Assembly (NCBI GenBank): GCA_020441385.1
Contig: JAGRMG010000024.1
Location: forward strand, 1 to 38,171
DNA length: 38,171 nucleotides
DNA from: Paracoccaceae bacterium
GTDB lineage: Bacteria > Pseudomonadota > Alphaproteobacteria > Rhodobacterales > Rhodobacteraceae
Reading direction: 5' to 3'
The notes under the pieces were generated by a model. That model did no database searches and had not been told where the DNA came from. It saw only the letters and a program-made list of their open reading frames with translations. A program made the translations under genes and the position numbers. Within the stretch, counting starts at the first letter, position 1; the number at the start of each line of letters is the position of its first letter. This document shows positions 6,570 to 14,051 of this stretch, one piece after another.

Positions 6570-8063
6570 TCATTTCTTCTTTCCGAACCCGCTCAGCCCC
6601 GGCGGCAGGCCCATGCCCCCGCCCATGCCCGGCATCCGGCCGCCCATCTGGCGCGCCGCGGCCTCCAGCGCCTTGGGGTCCATGCCCGCGGCCATGTCCT
6701 CGGGGCCGGCGCCCTTGCCGAACATGCCCTTCATGGCCTGTTTCAGCATCTTGCCTTTGCCCATCTTGCCCATCTTCTTCATCATGTCCGACATCTGCCG
6801 GTGCATCTTGAGAAGCTTGTTGAGGTCGGACACGTCCATGCCCGCGCCGGCGGCGATCCGTTTCTTGCGGCTGGCCTGTAGGATCTGCGGGTTGGCCCGC
6901 TCGCGTTTCGTCATCGACTGGATCAGCGCGATCTGGCGCCTCAGCATCCGGTCGTCCATGCCGGCCGCGTCCATCTGGCCCTTCATCTTGCCCATTCCGG
7001 GCATCATCCCCATCAGCCCTTCCATGCCGCCCATCTTCAGCATCTGTTCAAGCTGCATCTTCAGGTCGTTCATGTTGAACTGACCCTTGACCATGCGGCG
7101 CATCATCTTCTCGGCCTGCTCGGCCTCGATGGTTTCCTGGGCCTTCTCGACCAGCGCCACGATGTCGCCCATGCCGAGGATGCGCCCGGCGATACGCTCG
7201 GGCTCGAAGGTCTCGAGCGCGTCCATCTTCTCGCCCAGACCGACAAAGCGGATCGGCTTGCCGGTCACGGCGCGCATCGAAAGCGCCGCGCCACCGCGCC
7301 CGTCGCCGTCCATCCGTGTCAGCACCACGCCGGAAACGCCGATACGCGCGTCGAATTCCTCGGCCACCTCGACGGCGACCTGCCCGGTCAGGCCATCGAC
7401 GACCAGAAGCGTCTCGCGCGGGTTCACCGCGTCGCGCACCGCCGCCGCCTGGGCGATCAGTTCGGCGTCGATATGCAGCCGCCCGGCGGTGTCGAGCATG
7501 TAGACGTCATAACCCCCGAGGCTGGCCTGGGTCTTGGCGCGCCGGGCGATCGCCACCGGATCCTCGCCCTTGACGATGGGCAACGTGTCGACGCCGATCT
7601 GCGCGCCGAGGATCTGCAACTGCTCCATCGCTGCTGGGCGATTGGTGTCGAGCGAGGCCATCAGCACCCGCTTGCCGTCCTTTTCCGTCAGCCGCTTGGC
7701 CAGCTTGGCGGTGGTGGTGGTCTTGCCGGAACCTTGCAGCCCCACCATCAGGATCGGGGCCGGCGGGTTGTCGATCTTGAGCTTGCCGGGGTCGGTATCG
7801 CCGGTCAGCACATCGACCAGCGCATCGTGCACGATCTTGACGACCTGCTGGCCCGGAGTGACCGATTTCGTCACCGCCTGCCCGGTGGCCCGTTCCTGCA
7901 CCCGTTTCACGAAGTCGCGTGCAACGGGCAGCGATACGTCGGCCTCGAGCAGCGAAACGCGGACTTCGCGCAGCGCGGTTCTGACGTCGTCGTCGCTGAG
8001 CGCGCCCTGCTTGGTCAGCCGGTCGAAGACACCCGAGAGGCGTTCGGACAGATTTTCAAACAT
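6570..8063 (-). CDS. ffh: Signal recognition particle GTPase Ffh (SRP54)
   Basis: A 497-residue protein with the SRP54 layout. The N domain covers residues 1-90 (MFENLSERLSGVFDRL). The G domain has the P-loop GLQGSGKT at 108-115, DTAGR, LTRMDGDGRGG and KPIRFVGLGEKMD. The methionine-rich M domain runs from about 300 to the end, with many GM/MM repeats (MKMGGMEGLMGMMPGMGKM) and the RNA-binding FTKRERANP-like helix. It binds signal peptides and 4.5S RNA and docks with FtsY. The start at 8063 has GGAGG upstream; the frame extends through the upstream repeat but gives nonsense there. It heads the translation block that ends in its RNA partner. Confidence 0.97.
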   Translation of the reverse strand: MFENLSERLSGVFDRLTKQGALSDDDVRTALREVRVSLLEADVSLPVARDFVKRVQERATGQAVTKSVTPGQQVVKIVHDALVDVLTGDTDPGKLKIDNPPAPILMVGLQGSGKTTTTAKLAKRLTEKDGKRVLMASLDTNRPAAMEQLQILGAQIGVDTLPIVKGEDPVAIARRAKTQASLGGYDVYMLDTAGRLHIDAELIAQAAAVRDAVNPRETLLVVDGLTGQVAVEVAEEFDARIGVSGVVLTRMDGDGRGGAALSMRAVTGKPIRFVGLGEKMDALETFEPERIAGRILGMGDIVALVEKAQETIEAEQAEKMMRRMVKGQFNMNDLKMQLEQMLKMGGMEGLMGMMPGMGKMKGQMDAAGMDDRMLRRQIALIQSMTKRERANPQILQASRKKRIAAGAGMDVSDLNKLLKMHRQMSDMMKKMGKMGKGKMLKQAMKGMFGKGAGPEDMAAGMDPKALEAAARQMGGRMPGMGGGMGLPPGLSGFGKKK

Positions 8064-8131
8064 GGCGTCTCGGCCTCCGTTCCGGTTGCGGCTGCCCCGG
8101 GTTCCGGGAATGTCCCGGCAAATGCGCGACT

Positions 8132-8201
8132 GCCCCCGTGGGCACCTCTGAACACCGTGCGCCCCCGTGGGCATTCCTAAACACCGTGCGCCCCCGTGGG
8201 C
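8132..8201. repeat. Tandem hairpin repeat, 29-bp period, three copies of GCCCCCGTGGGC
   Basis: GCCCCCGTGGGC occurs at 8132, 8161 and 8190, exactly 29 bp apart. Each copy can form a GCCC/GGGC stem. The two spacers are 17 bases each, alike at the 3' end (AACACCGTGC) and different at the 5' end. The third copy is extended to GCGCCCCCGTGGGCGC. The block lies about 70 bp upstream of the ffh start, in the 376-bp gap before the LysR gene. It could act on the ffh leader RNA, or be a dispersed intergenic repeat of the family. Confidence 0.8.
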
Positions 8202-8239
8202 GCAACGCGCTGACGGAGGGCGATCCCCATGGCAGAGGA

Positions 8240-8261
8240 CCGGAAGGTTTGACGCTTCCGG
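8240..8261. repeat. Inverted repeat in the ffh-LysR intergenic region
   Basis: CCGGAAG and CTTCCGG form a perfect 7-bp stem around an 8-base loop (GTTTGACG). There is no T-tract on either side, so I do not call it a terminator. It may be an operator or a leader structure for the divergent ffh or LysR transcripts. I see no gene in 8202-8439. Confidence 0.3.
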
Positions 8262-8439
8262 ACAGTGGGCCAGCCTTTAGGCGCAGGCGCCGGCAGAGTC
8301 AAGCCTGGCGGTCCGCGCGGCAAGGCGATGGCGCGGGCAAGGTCCATGCGGGCAGGGCCGCGTTCGGAAAGCCCCTTGCATGCCGGCCCCCGATTGGGGA
8401 ACGTCCACGCAATCGGAACACAGCCGGACAAGGGGCGAG

Positions 8440-9318
8440 ATGGACAACTGGGACGAGGTGCGTACCGCCTTTCAGGTCGCCCGCATGGGCACGGTCAGCG
8501 GTGCCGCCGAAGTGCTGGGCGTTCACCACGCCACGGTGATCCGTCATATCGACGCCCTTGAAAGGCGATTGGGTGTCAAGCTGTTCCAGCGCCATGCGCG
8601 CGGCTACACCGCGACCGAGGCGGGCGCCGACCTGCTGCGCGTGGCACAGGCGACCGAGGACCAGTTCAATCAGCTGGCCGGGCGGCTCAAGGGCCAGGGC
8701 GACGAGGTGTCGGGCGAACTGGTGGTCACGTCGCTGGGCTCGCTGGCGCCGCTGCTGGTGCCGGTGCTGGCGGAATTCCAGCAGCGCCATGCCGGCCTGA
8801 TCGTACGGTTCCTCACCAGCGACCGCCTGTTCCGGCTGGAATATGGCGAGGCGCATGTGGCGATCCGCGCCGGATCGGTCCCCGATCAGCCTGACAACGT
8901 GGTGCAGCCCTTCCTGCGGCAGGGTGTCGGGCTTTATGCCAGCGCCGGTTACGCGGCACGGCACGGATTGCCCGCCTCGGTCGAGGAGTTCGGCCGGCAC
9001 CTGTTCGTCGGCAGTGACGACGAAGGCAACCGCGCCCCGTTCAGCCGGTGGCTGCGTGCCCGGGTGCCGCCCGAGGCGATCGCGTTCCGCTGCACCAACG
9101 GTTTTTCCATGCGCGAGGCGGTGCTGGCGGGCGCCGGCATCGGGTTTCTGGCGAAATGGGAAGCGGCGCGCCACCCCGGCCTGGTCGAGGTGATGGAGCC
9201 GCTGCCGGACTGGGCCGGGGCGCTGTGGCTGGTCACGCATGTCGATCTGCACCGCTCGGCCAAGGTGCAGACCTTCCTTTCGTTTCTCAAGGACCGCGCG
9301 AAGGGCTGGGCTGAATGA
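8440..9318 (+). CDS. LysR-family transcriptional regulator
   Basis: A 292-residue regulator with the LysR N-terminal helix-turn-helix (VRTAFQVARMGTVSGAAEVLGVHHATVIRHIDALERRLGVKLFQR, residues about 5-50) and a substrate-binding domain from about residue 90 (ELVVTSLGSLAPLLVPVLAEFQQRHAGL). The start at 8440 puts the HTH at the usual place and has AGGGG upstream; the frame is open 20 codons further. The effector is unknown. Its stop overlaps the start of the EamA transporter gene by 4 bp (ATGA), so it is made with that exporter and most likely controls it. Confidence 0.92.
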   Translation: MDNWDEVRTAFQVARMGTVSGAAEVLGVHHATVIRHIDALERRLGVKLFQRHARGYTATEAGADLLRVAQATEDQFNQLAGRLKGQGDEVSGELVVTSLGSLAPLLVPVLAEFQQRHAGLIVRFLTSDRLFRLEYGEAHVAIRAGSVPDQPDNVVQPFLRQGVGLYASAGYAARHGLPASVEEFGRHLFVGSDDEGNRAPFSRWLRARVPPEAIAFRCTNGFSMREAVLAGAGIGFLAKWEAARHPGLVEVMEPLPDWAGALWLVTHVDLHRSAKVQTFLSFLKDRAKGWAE

Positions 9319-10196
9319 GCCCGCAGGCCCAGGGACATCTGTGCATGCTGCTGTTCTCCGCGCTGGTGGCGGGGTCGTTTTCGCTGGGCGCGCTGGTGGC
9401 CAACGAGATCGCGCCAATCGCCCTGACCGCGCTGCGCTTTGCCCTGGGCGCCATGGTCATGGCCGGCTTTGCGCTTGCCACGACGGGGCTGCCGCGCAGC
9501 GCCTTCGCGTCGCCCTGGCGCTATCCGGTGCTGGGCGGTCTCTACGCGGTCTATTTCGTGCTGATGTTCGAAGGTCTGAAGACGGCCTCGCCGGTCAGCA
9601 CCTCGGCGGTGTTTACGCTGACACCGGTCATTGCCGCGGTGTCGGGCTGGTTCCTGCTGCGCCAGGTCACGACGCCGCGCATGGCGCTGGCACTGGCGAT
9701 CGGGGCGGTGGGCGCGCTCTGGGTGATCTTCCGGGCCGACTGGGCGGCGCTGCGCGCCTTCGACCTGGGCCGCGGCGAGATCGTCTATTTCTGGGGCTGC
9801 ATCGCGCATGCGGTCTATCCCGCGGTGATGCGGCGCCTCAGCCGGGGCGAGCCGGCGGCGGCCTTCACGTTCGGGGTGGTTCTGGCCGGCGCGGTGCTGC
9901 TGACGCTGGCCGGCTGGCCGGACTTGCGCGCGACCGACTGGGCGGCCCTGCCGGCGATCGTCTGGATCACGCTGGCCTATCTGTCGGTATTCGCCACCGC
10001 TGGCACCTTCCTGCTGGTGCGTATCGCCGCCGTGCGCCTGCCTGCGTCCAAGGTGATGGCCTATACCTACCTCACGCCAAGCTGGGTGATCGCATGGGAG
10101 ATCGCGCTCGGCCATGGTGCGCCGAGGGGGCTGGTGCTGGTCGGGGTGGCGCTGTCGGTGGCGGCGCTGGCGATGTTGCTGCGCGACGAGCAATAG
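9315..10196 (+). CDS. EamA/DMT-superfamily permease
   Basis: A 293-residue membrane protein with about ten hydrophobic helices in two EamA repeats (residues about 8-135 and 150-288). Repeat hallmarks include ALRFALGAMVMAG, KTASPVSTSAVFTLTPVIAAVSGWFLL, and the matching MAYTYLTPSWVIAWEIALGH in the second half. Members export amino acids, metabolites or drugs by proton exchange; the substrate here cannot be told. It is translationally coupled to the LysR gene in front (ATGA overlap), which points to regulated export of that regulator's effector. Confidence 0.9.
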   Translation: MSPQAQGHLCMLLFSALVAGSFSLGALVANEIAPIALTALRFALGAMVMAGFALATTGLPRSAFASPWRYPVLGGLYAVYFVLMFEGLKTASPVSTSAVFTLTPVIAAVSGWFLLRQVTTPRMALALAIGAVGALWVIFRADWAALRAFDLGRGEIVYFWGCIAHAVYPAVMRRLSRGEPAAAFTFGVVLAGAVLLTLAGWPDLRATDWAALPAIVWITLAYLSVFATAGTFLLVRIAAVRLPASKVMAYTYLTPSWVIAWEIALGHGAPRGLVLVGVALSVAALAMLLRDEQ

Positions 10197-10397
10197 GGCG
10201 CGGCGCCGGTCGTCCCTTTGGCGAAGATGGGACGTGTAGTCCTCGGCGCCACACACTGGGTGGGGGCTATAAAGGCGCGGCGCCGAGGGAAGCTTTATGC
10301 AGCTACCCGATCTGTCTGACCCGAGATTCGGGCGCGAGTTTGATCGGATTCTGGCGCTTTGATGGCATCGCGGGCAACGGGCCGGCCGAGTGCGGGG
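10197..10397. other. Intergenic region with inverted repeats and a possible 21-codon ORF
   Basis: CCTCGGCGCC (10241-10250) and GGCGCCGAGG (10279-10288) form a perfect 10-bp inverted repeat around 28 bases. GGCGCGGCGCCG also occurs directly repeated near 10198 and 10274. Right after the inverted repeat, GAGGGA is followed seven bases on by an ATG at 10297 that opens a 21-codon frame (MQLPDLSDPRFGREF...) ending at 10362. I cannot say whether this peptide is real. The region separates the end of the EamA gene from the end of the anti-sigma gene, so the repeat may act as a bidirectional terminator. Confidence 0.35.
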
Positions 10398-10865
10398 CTA
10401 GAGATCGAAGCGAAGCGCCAGGACGTTGCGGCCCCGGCAGCGGTCATAGCGGACGCTGCTGGCAAAGGCGCGGATCAGGAACCAGCCGAACCCGCCCTCG
10501 GGAAGATCGGCGCGCGGACAGGACAGGTCGGCCGCCTTGCCCCGCGGCGGCCGGCCCTCGGGCAGCGCCAGACCAAGATCGCAGATCCGCACGCCCAGCC
10601 GGCGCCCGTCCAGATCGCAGCACAACCTGACCGGACCAGGCGCGGCCCCGGCGTAAGCGTGTTCCACGACGTTGTTGACGGCCTCGGCAAGGGTCAGCTC
10701 GATCTCGCCGGCGCGCTCTGTCGCGATCCCCGCGCGCCGCAACCGCTGCGCCACGGCGCACACCCGCTCGCGCGCTTCGGTTTCGCTGGCCAGGAACGTG
10801 ACCGAAAAGCTGTCGCGCATGACCGGGGCGGTTGGGCGCGGCTGCGACGGGGCGGCGCCGTTCAT
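10398..10865 (-). CDS. RsbW/SpoIIAB-like anti-sigma serine kinase
   Basis: A 155-residue protein with a HATPase_c_2 fold. The N-box ELTLAEAVNNVVEHAYAG is at about residues 56-73, a G1-type ICDLGLALPEG follows, and the G2 box is GGFGWFLIRAFASSVRY. In this family the kinase binds a sigma factor or other partner and phosphorylates the STAS antagonist. It overlaps the STAS gene upstream by 4 bp (ATGA), the classic partner pair. No sigma factor or PP2C phosphatase gene is visible in the window, so the controlled output is unknown; some alphaproteobacterial pairs regulate type VI or envelope functions rather than sigma. Confidence 0.85.
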   Translation of the reverse strand: MNGAAPSQPRPTAPVMRDSFSVTFLASETEARERVCAVAQRLRRAGIATERAGEIELTLAEAVNNVVEHAYAGAAPGPVRLCCDLDGRRLGVRICDLGLALPEGRPPRGKAADLSCPRADLPEGGFGWFLIRAFASSVRYDRCRGRNVLALRFDL

Positions 10866-11200
10866 CCGGCGGGCGCGGCCATCGCATCGTCGATGGATGC
10901 GTACAGGCGGAACACCGTGTCCATCCGCGTCAGCCGGAACACCTTGCTGACCATGGGGCGCAGCCCCGCCAGATCGAGGCGGCGATGCGCTTCAAGCTGC
11001 TTCATCGAGGCGACGATCGCACCCAGCCCGCTGGAATCGATGAAGTCCACCTTCGACAGGTCGAGAATGATCCGGTCGGGCCCGGCGGCGGTTTCCCGGC
11101 GCATCTGTTCCTTGAACCGGATCGCCACGGCGGCGTCGATCCGGTCGACGCCGACGGTGACGATTCGCGCTTTGTCGGTTTCGATACTGTTCAGGTTCAT
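10862..11200 (-). CDS. STAS-domain anti-sigma factor antagonist
   Basis: A 112-residue single STAS domain. The key segment DFIDSSGLGAIVASMKQLEAHRR (about residues 52-74) contains the conserved Ser pair after Asp that the partner kinase phosphorylates, as in SpoIIAA and RsbV. Dephosphorylated protein would sequester the kinase encoded by the next gene. The two genes overlap by 4 bp on the minus strand, so they are made together. The promoter should lie in the 96-bp gap shared with the divergent thiolase gene. Confidence 0.88.
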   Translation of the reverse strand: MNLNSIETDKARIVTVGVDRIDAAVAIRFKEQMRRETAAGPDRIILDLSKVDFIDSSGLGAIVASMKQLEAHRRLDLAGLRPMVSKVFRLTRMDTVFRLYASIDDAMAAPAG

Positions 11201-11265
11201 CTGCGCATCCCCATGCCCGGCCGTCCGATACGATCAAGGCTAGACGGCAATTCTTACGATCCGGT

Positions 11266-11279
11266 ATGCACGGATGCAT
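11266..11279. promoter_or_regulatory. Palindromic site in the divergent STAS/thiolase gap
   Basis: ATGCA-CGGA-TGCAT is a perfect inverted repeat 18 bp upstream of the thiolase ATG and in the shared upstream region of both transcripts. It could be a repressor operator for the thiolase gene. No regulator can be named from the sequence, and a 5-bp arm can occur by chance. Confidence 0.25.
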
Positions 11280-11296
11280 CAGCCACGGAGGACGAG

Positions 11297-12469
11297 ATGG
11301 AAGAAGTCGTGATCGCAGGTGCCGCCCGCACGCCGATGGGCGGGTTCCAGGGTGTGTTCGGCGGGGTCAGCGCCGGCGAACTTGGCGGCGTGGCGATCCG
11401 CGCCGCGCTGGACGGGGCGGGTGCTGCCACGGTGGACGAGGTCTTGATGGGGTGCGTCCTGCCCGCCGGCCAGGGGCAGGCGCCCGCGCGCCAGGCCGGG
11501 TTCGCCGCGGGACTGGGCGAAGACGTCCCCGCGACCACGCTCAACAAGATGTGCGGTTCGGGCATGAAGGCGGCGATGATCGGATTCGATCAGATCGCGC
11601 TGGGCCGGACCGCCACGCTGATCGCGGGCGGCATGGAAAGCATGACGAACGCCCCCTATCTGCTGCCCAAGATGCGCGGTGGCGCCCGCATCGGCCATGC
11701 CGCTGCGATCGACCACATGTTCCTTGACGGGCTCGAGGACGCCTATGACAAGGGCCGGCTGATGGGCACCTTCGCCGAGGATTGCGCCGAACGCTTCCAG
11801 TTTACCCGCGAGGCGCAGGACGAGTACGCGCTGACCTCGCTGTCCAACGCGCTGGCGGCGCAGGAATCGGGCGCCTTCGCCAATGAAATCGCCGCGGTGA
11901 CGGTCGCCTCGCGCGGTGGAGATCTGATCTGCGACCGGGACGAACAGCCCGGAACCGCCCGGCCCGAGAAGATCCCGCAACTGAAACCGGCCTTCCGCAA
12001 GGACGGCACCGTGACCGCGGCCAATTCCTCGTCGATCTCGGACGGTGCGGCGGCGCTGGTGCTGGCCTCGGCCGGGGCCGCCAGCGCGCAGGGCCTGACC
12101 GTGCGCGCCCGCATTCTCGGCCATGCCAGTCACGCCCAGGCGCCCGGCCTGTTCACCACGGCGCCGGTGCCGGCGGCGCAGAAACTGCTGGCGCATGTCG
12201 GCTGGAGCATCGACGATGTCAATCTGTGGGAGGTCAACGAGGCCTTCGCGGTGGTGCCGATGGCCTTCATGCGCGAAATGGGCCTGTCGCGCGATCGCGT
12301 CAATGTCAATGGCGGCGCCTGCGCGCTGGGTCATCCGATCGGCGCATCGGGCGCCCGCATCATCGTGACGCTGCTGAACGCCCTGGAAACGCGCGGCCTG
12401 AAACGTGGCATCGCCGCGATCTGCATCGGCGGCGGCGAGGGCACCGCCATCGCGATCGAGCGGGTCTGA
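11297..12469 (+). CDS. Acetyl-CoA C-acetyltransferase (thiolase)
   Basis: A 390-residue thiolase joining two acetyl-CoA to acetoacetyl-CoA or running the reverse cleavage. The catalytic residues are all visible: nucleophilic Cys86 in NKMCGSGMKA, His346 in GGACALGHPIGASGARI, and Cys376 in AAICIGGGEG, with spacing like the Zoogloea biosynthetic thiolase. The N-terminus (EVVIAGAARTPMGGFQG) and the WEVNEAFAVVPM motif also fit. GGAGG precedes the ATG at 11297. Possible roles are polyhydroxybutyrate synthesis, ketone or amino-acid degradation, or the ethylmalonyl-CoA pathway; no phaB or phaC neighbour is present to decide. It is followed 28 bp later by the sulfoxide reductase gene. Confidence 0.93.
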   Translation: MEEVVIAGAARTPMGGFQGVFGGVSAGELGGVAIRAALDGAGAATVDEVLMGCVLPAGQGQAPARQAGFAAGLGEDVPATTLNKMCGSGMKAAMIGFDQIALGRTATLIAGGMESMTNAPYLLPKMRGGARIGHAAAIDHMFLDGLEDAYDKGRLMGTFAEDCAERFQFTREAQDEYALTSLSNALAAQESGAFANEIAAVTVASRGGDLICDRDEQPGTARPEKIPQLKPAFRKDGTVTAANSSSISDGAAALVLASAGAASAQGLTVRARILGHASHAQAPGLFTTAPVPAAQKLLAHVGWSIDDVNLWEVNEAFAVVPMAFMREMGLSRDRVNVNGGACALGHPIGASGARIIVTLLNALETRGLKRGIAAICIGGGEGTAIAIERV

Positions 12470-12497
12470 ACCGAGCCGTGCAAGACGGACCGGGGCG

Positions 12498-12974
12498 ATG
12501 GCAGATATCATGACCGCGGATTATCCCCGCCTTGCGCGGACCGTTGCGGCGCTGACCCAAGGCGAACGCGATGTCATCGCCCTGATGGCCACCGTCGTCT
12601 GCGAGGTTCACCACGCCGACGACCGATTCGACTGGACCGGGTTCTACCGCGTCACCGAACCCGGCCTGCTCAGGATCGGCCCCTACCAGGGCGGCCATGG
12701 CTGCCTGTCGATCCCCTTCAGTCGCGGCGTCTGCGGGGCCTGCGCCACGACCGGCCAGCCCCAGATCGTGGCCGATGTCGATGCCTTTCCCGGCCATATT
12801 GCCTGCGCCTCGTCGACCCGGTCCGAACTGGTGCTGCCGGTGCGCGACCGCAAGGGCCACCTGATAGCGGTGTTCGACATCGACAGCGACCTGCCCGGCG
12901 CCTTTGGCGAAACCGATGCGCGGGAACTGGCCGCGATCCTCGACGCCGTGTTCGGGGCGGGCCAGCGGCGCTGA
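12498..12974 (+). CDS. msrC: Free methionine-(R)-sulfoxide reductase, GAF domain
   Basis: A 158-residue single GAF domain that reduces free methionine-(R)-sulfoxide to methionine using cysteine chemistry. The three key cysteines are at residues 69 (GHGCLSIPF), 79 (RGVCGACA) and 103 (GHIACASS). Their spacing, 10 and 24 residues, is the same as that of Cys84, Cys94 and Cys118 of the E. coli enzyme. Other signatures are RFDWTGFYRV, GPYQG and SELVLPVRD. It sits just after the thiolase, but its product, methionine, links it more naturally to the homocysteine methyltransferase farther downstream. Confidence 0.93.
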   Translation: MADIMTADYPRLARTVAALTQGERDVIALMATVVCEVHHADDRFDWTGFYRVTEPGLLRIGPYQGGHGCLSIPFSRGVCGACATTGQPQIVADVDAFPGHIACASSTRSELVLPVRDRKGHLIAVFDIDSDLPGAFGETDARELAAILDAVFGAGQRR

Positions 12975-13036
12975 TGAAAAATGTCTTGAAAATTTCACAG
13001 ACCTGATGCACGCTGAAATTCTGGTCTGATTTTTCA
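12975..13036 (+). promoter_or_regulatory. AT-rich inverted repeat, candidate operator of the XRE-cupin regulator
   Basis: In this GC-rich window a 62-bp AT-rich stretch lies right in front of the XRE-cupin gene. GGTCTGATTTTTCA (13023-13036) is matched on the other side by TGAAAAAT (12975-12982) and CAGACC (12998-13003), that is, the same sequence reversed with a 15-base insertion; TTGAAAATTTCA in between is itself palindromic. The pattern suggests binding of a dimeric repressor that controls its own gene and probably the operon downstream. No good -35/-10 pair is distinguishable. Confidence 0.5.
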
Positions 13037-13051
13037 TGAAAGCCGCCGGCG

Positions 13052-13621
13052 ATGCTTCATGATCCGCCGAAATCCGAAAGCCTTGGCGCCGATCTGCGCG
13101 CCCTTCGCAAGGCGCGCGGCCTCACCCTGGCCGGGCTCGCGGCGCGGCTGGGCCGGTCGGTGGGCTGGCTCAGCCAGGTCGAACGCAACCTCTCCGTGCC
13201 CTCCGTCACCGACCTGCGCCGCATCGCGGCGCAGATCGACGTGCCGGTATCGCTCCTGTTCGGTCACGCCCCGGCCGATTCGCGAGAGGTCGGCTATGTG
13301 GTGCGCCGAGGCAGCCGCCGGTCCATCGGCAGCGACGCCGCGGGGCTGGTCGAGGAACTGCTGTCGCCCGATCTTACCGACGCCTTCGAGATGGTGCATT
13401 CCACCTTCGAGCCGCACAGCCAGATCGGCGAGACCGTCACCCGCCCGACGCAGGAGGTCGGGTATCTGGTTTCGGGCCGGCTGGATCTCGAGATCGGCAA
13501 GCGCGCCTTCACCATCCATCCCGGCGACAGTTTCCGCATCCGCGGCGAGCCGTTCCGCTGGATCAACCCCTATTCCGAACCGGCGGTCGCGATCTGGGTG
13601 ATCGCACCGCCCGTCTATTGA
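13052..13621 (+). CDS. XRE-family transcriptional regulator with cupin sensor domain
   Basis: A 189-residue regulator. Residues about 10-68 are an XRE helix-turn-helix (LGADLRALRKARGLTLAGLAARLGRSVGWLSQVERN, then PSVTDLRRIA). Residues about 108-187 are a cupin_2 barrel (FEPHSQIGE, then EVGYLVSGRLDLEIG, then HPGDSFRIRGEPFRW). Members of this type control amine, polyamine and amino-acid catabolism, sensing a small ligand in the cupin. The ATG at 13052 lacks a strong ribosome binding site. It stands first in the row of GFA protein, flavoproteins and methyltransferase genes and probably regulates them from the inverted repeat just upstream. Confidence 0.9.
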   Translation: MLHDPPKSESLGADLRALRKARGLTLAGLAARLGRSVGWLSQVERNLSVPSVTDLRRIAAQIDVPVSLLFGHAPADSREVGYVVRRGSRRSIGSDAAGLVEELLSPDLTDAFEMVHSTFEPHSQIGETVTRPTQEVGYLVSGRLDLEIGKRAFTIHPGDSFRIRGEPFRWINPYSEPAVAIWVIAPPVY

Positions 13622-13640
13622 ACCCGCAACAGGAAGGAAA

Positions 13641-14039
13641 ATGACGATGGCAGATATCGCGCATACCGGATCCTGCCTTTGCGGCGGCGTAACCTTCACG
13701 GTCGCGGGGCCGCTGGCGCCGGCCTCGGCCTGCCATTGCGGCCAGTGCCGCCGGCAGTCGGGCCATGTCTGGGCCTCGACCCATGTGCCGCGCGCCAGCC
13801 TGAGCCTTGGCAGCGATACCAGCCTGCGCTGGTACGCCTCCAGCGACAGCGCCCGGCGCGGATTCTGCGGCACCTGCGGCTCGGTGCTGTTCTGGCAGCA
13901 CAACGACGAGGACGACATCTCGATCTCGATGGGCGCGTTCGATGCCCCGACCGGTACCCGCCTCGCCCGCCATATCTTTGTTGCGCACAAGGGCGACTAT
14001 TACGAGATCGCCGACGATCTGCCACAGCAGGCGCAGTAG
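13641..14039 (+). CDS. GFA (glutathione-dependent formaldehyde-activating)-family zinc protein
   Basis: A 132-residue protein with the CENP-V/GFA zinc fold. Cysteines at 12, 14, 31, 33, 36, 76 and 79 (SCLCGGV, CHCGQCRR, FCGTCGSVLFW) match the two zinc sites of the family. Some members have been proposed to catalyse formation of S-hydroxymethylglutathione from formaldehyde and glutathione; for most the activity is unproven. Next to two demethylating flavoprotein genes, a role in handling formaldehyde is plausible. AGGAAGG precedes the ATG; a second ATG two codons later is also possible. The next gene begins 12 bp downstream. Confidence 0.88.
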   Translation: MTMADIAHTGSCLCGGVTFTVAGPLAPASACHCGQCRRQSGHVWASTHVPRASLSLGSDTSLRWYASSDSARRGFCGTCGSVLFWQHNDEDDISISMGAFDAPTGTRLARHIFVAHKGDYYEIADDLPQQAQ

Positions 14040-14051
14040 AAGGAACAGCCC

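Noticed and set aside
8132-8201. CRISPR array
   Set aside because: Only three units, 12-bp repeats with spacers that are themselves similar, and no cas genes nearby.
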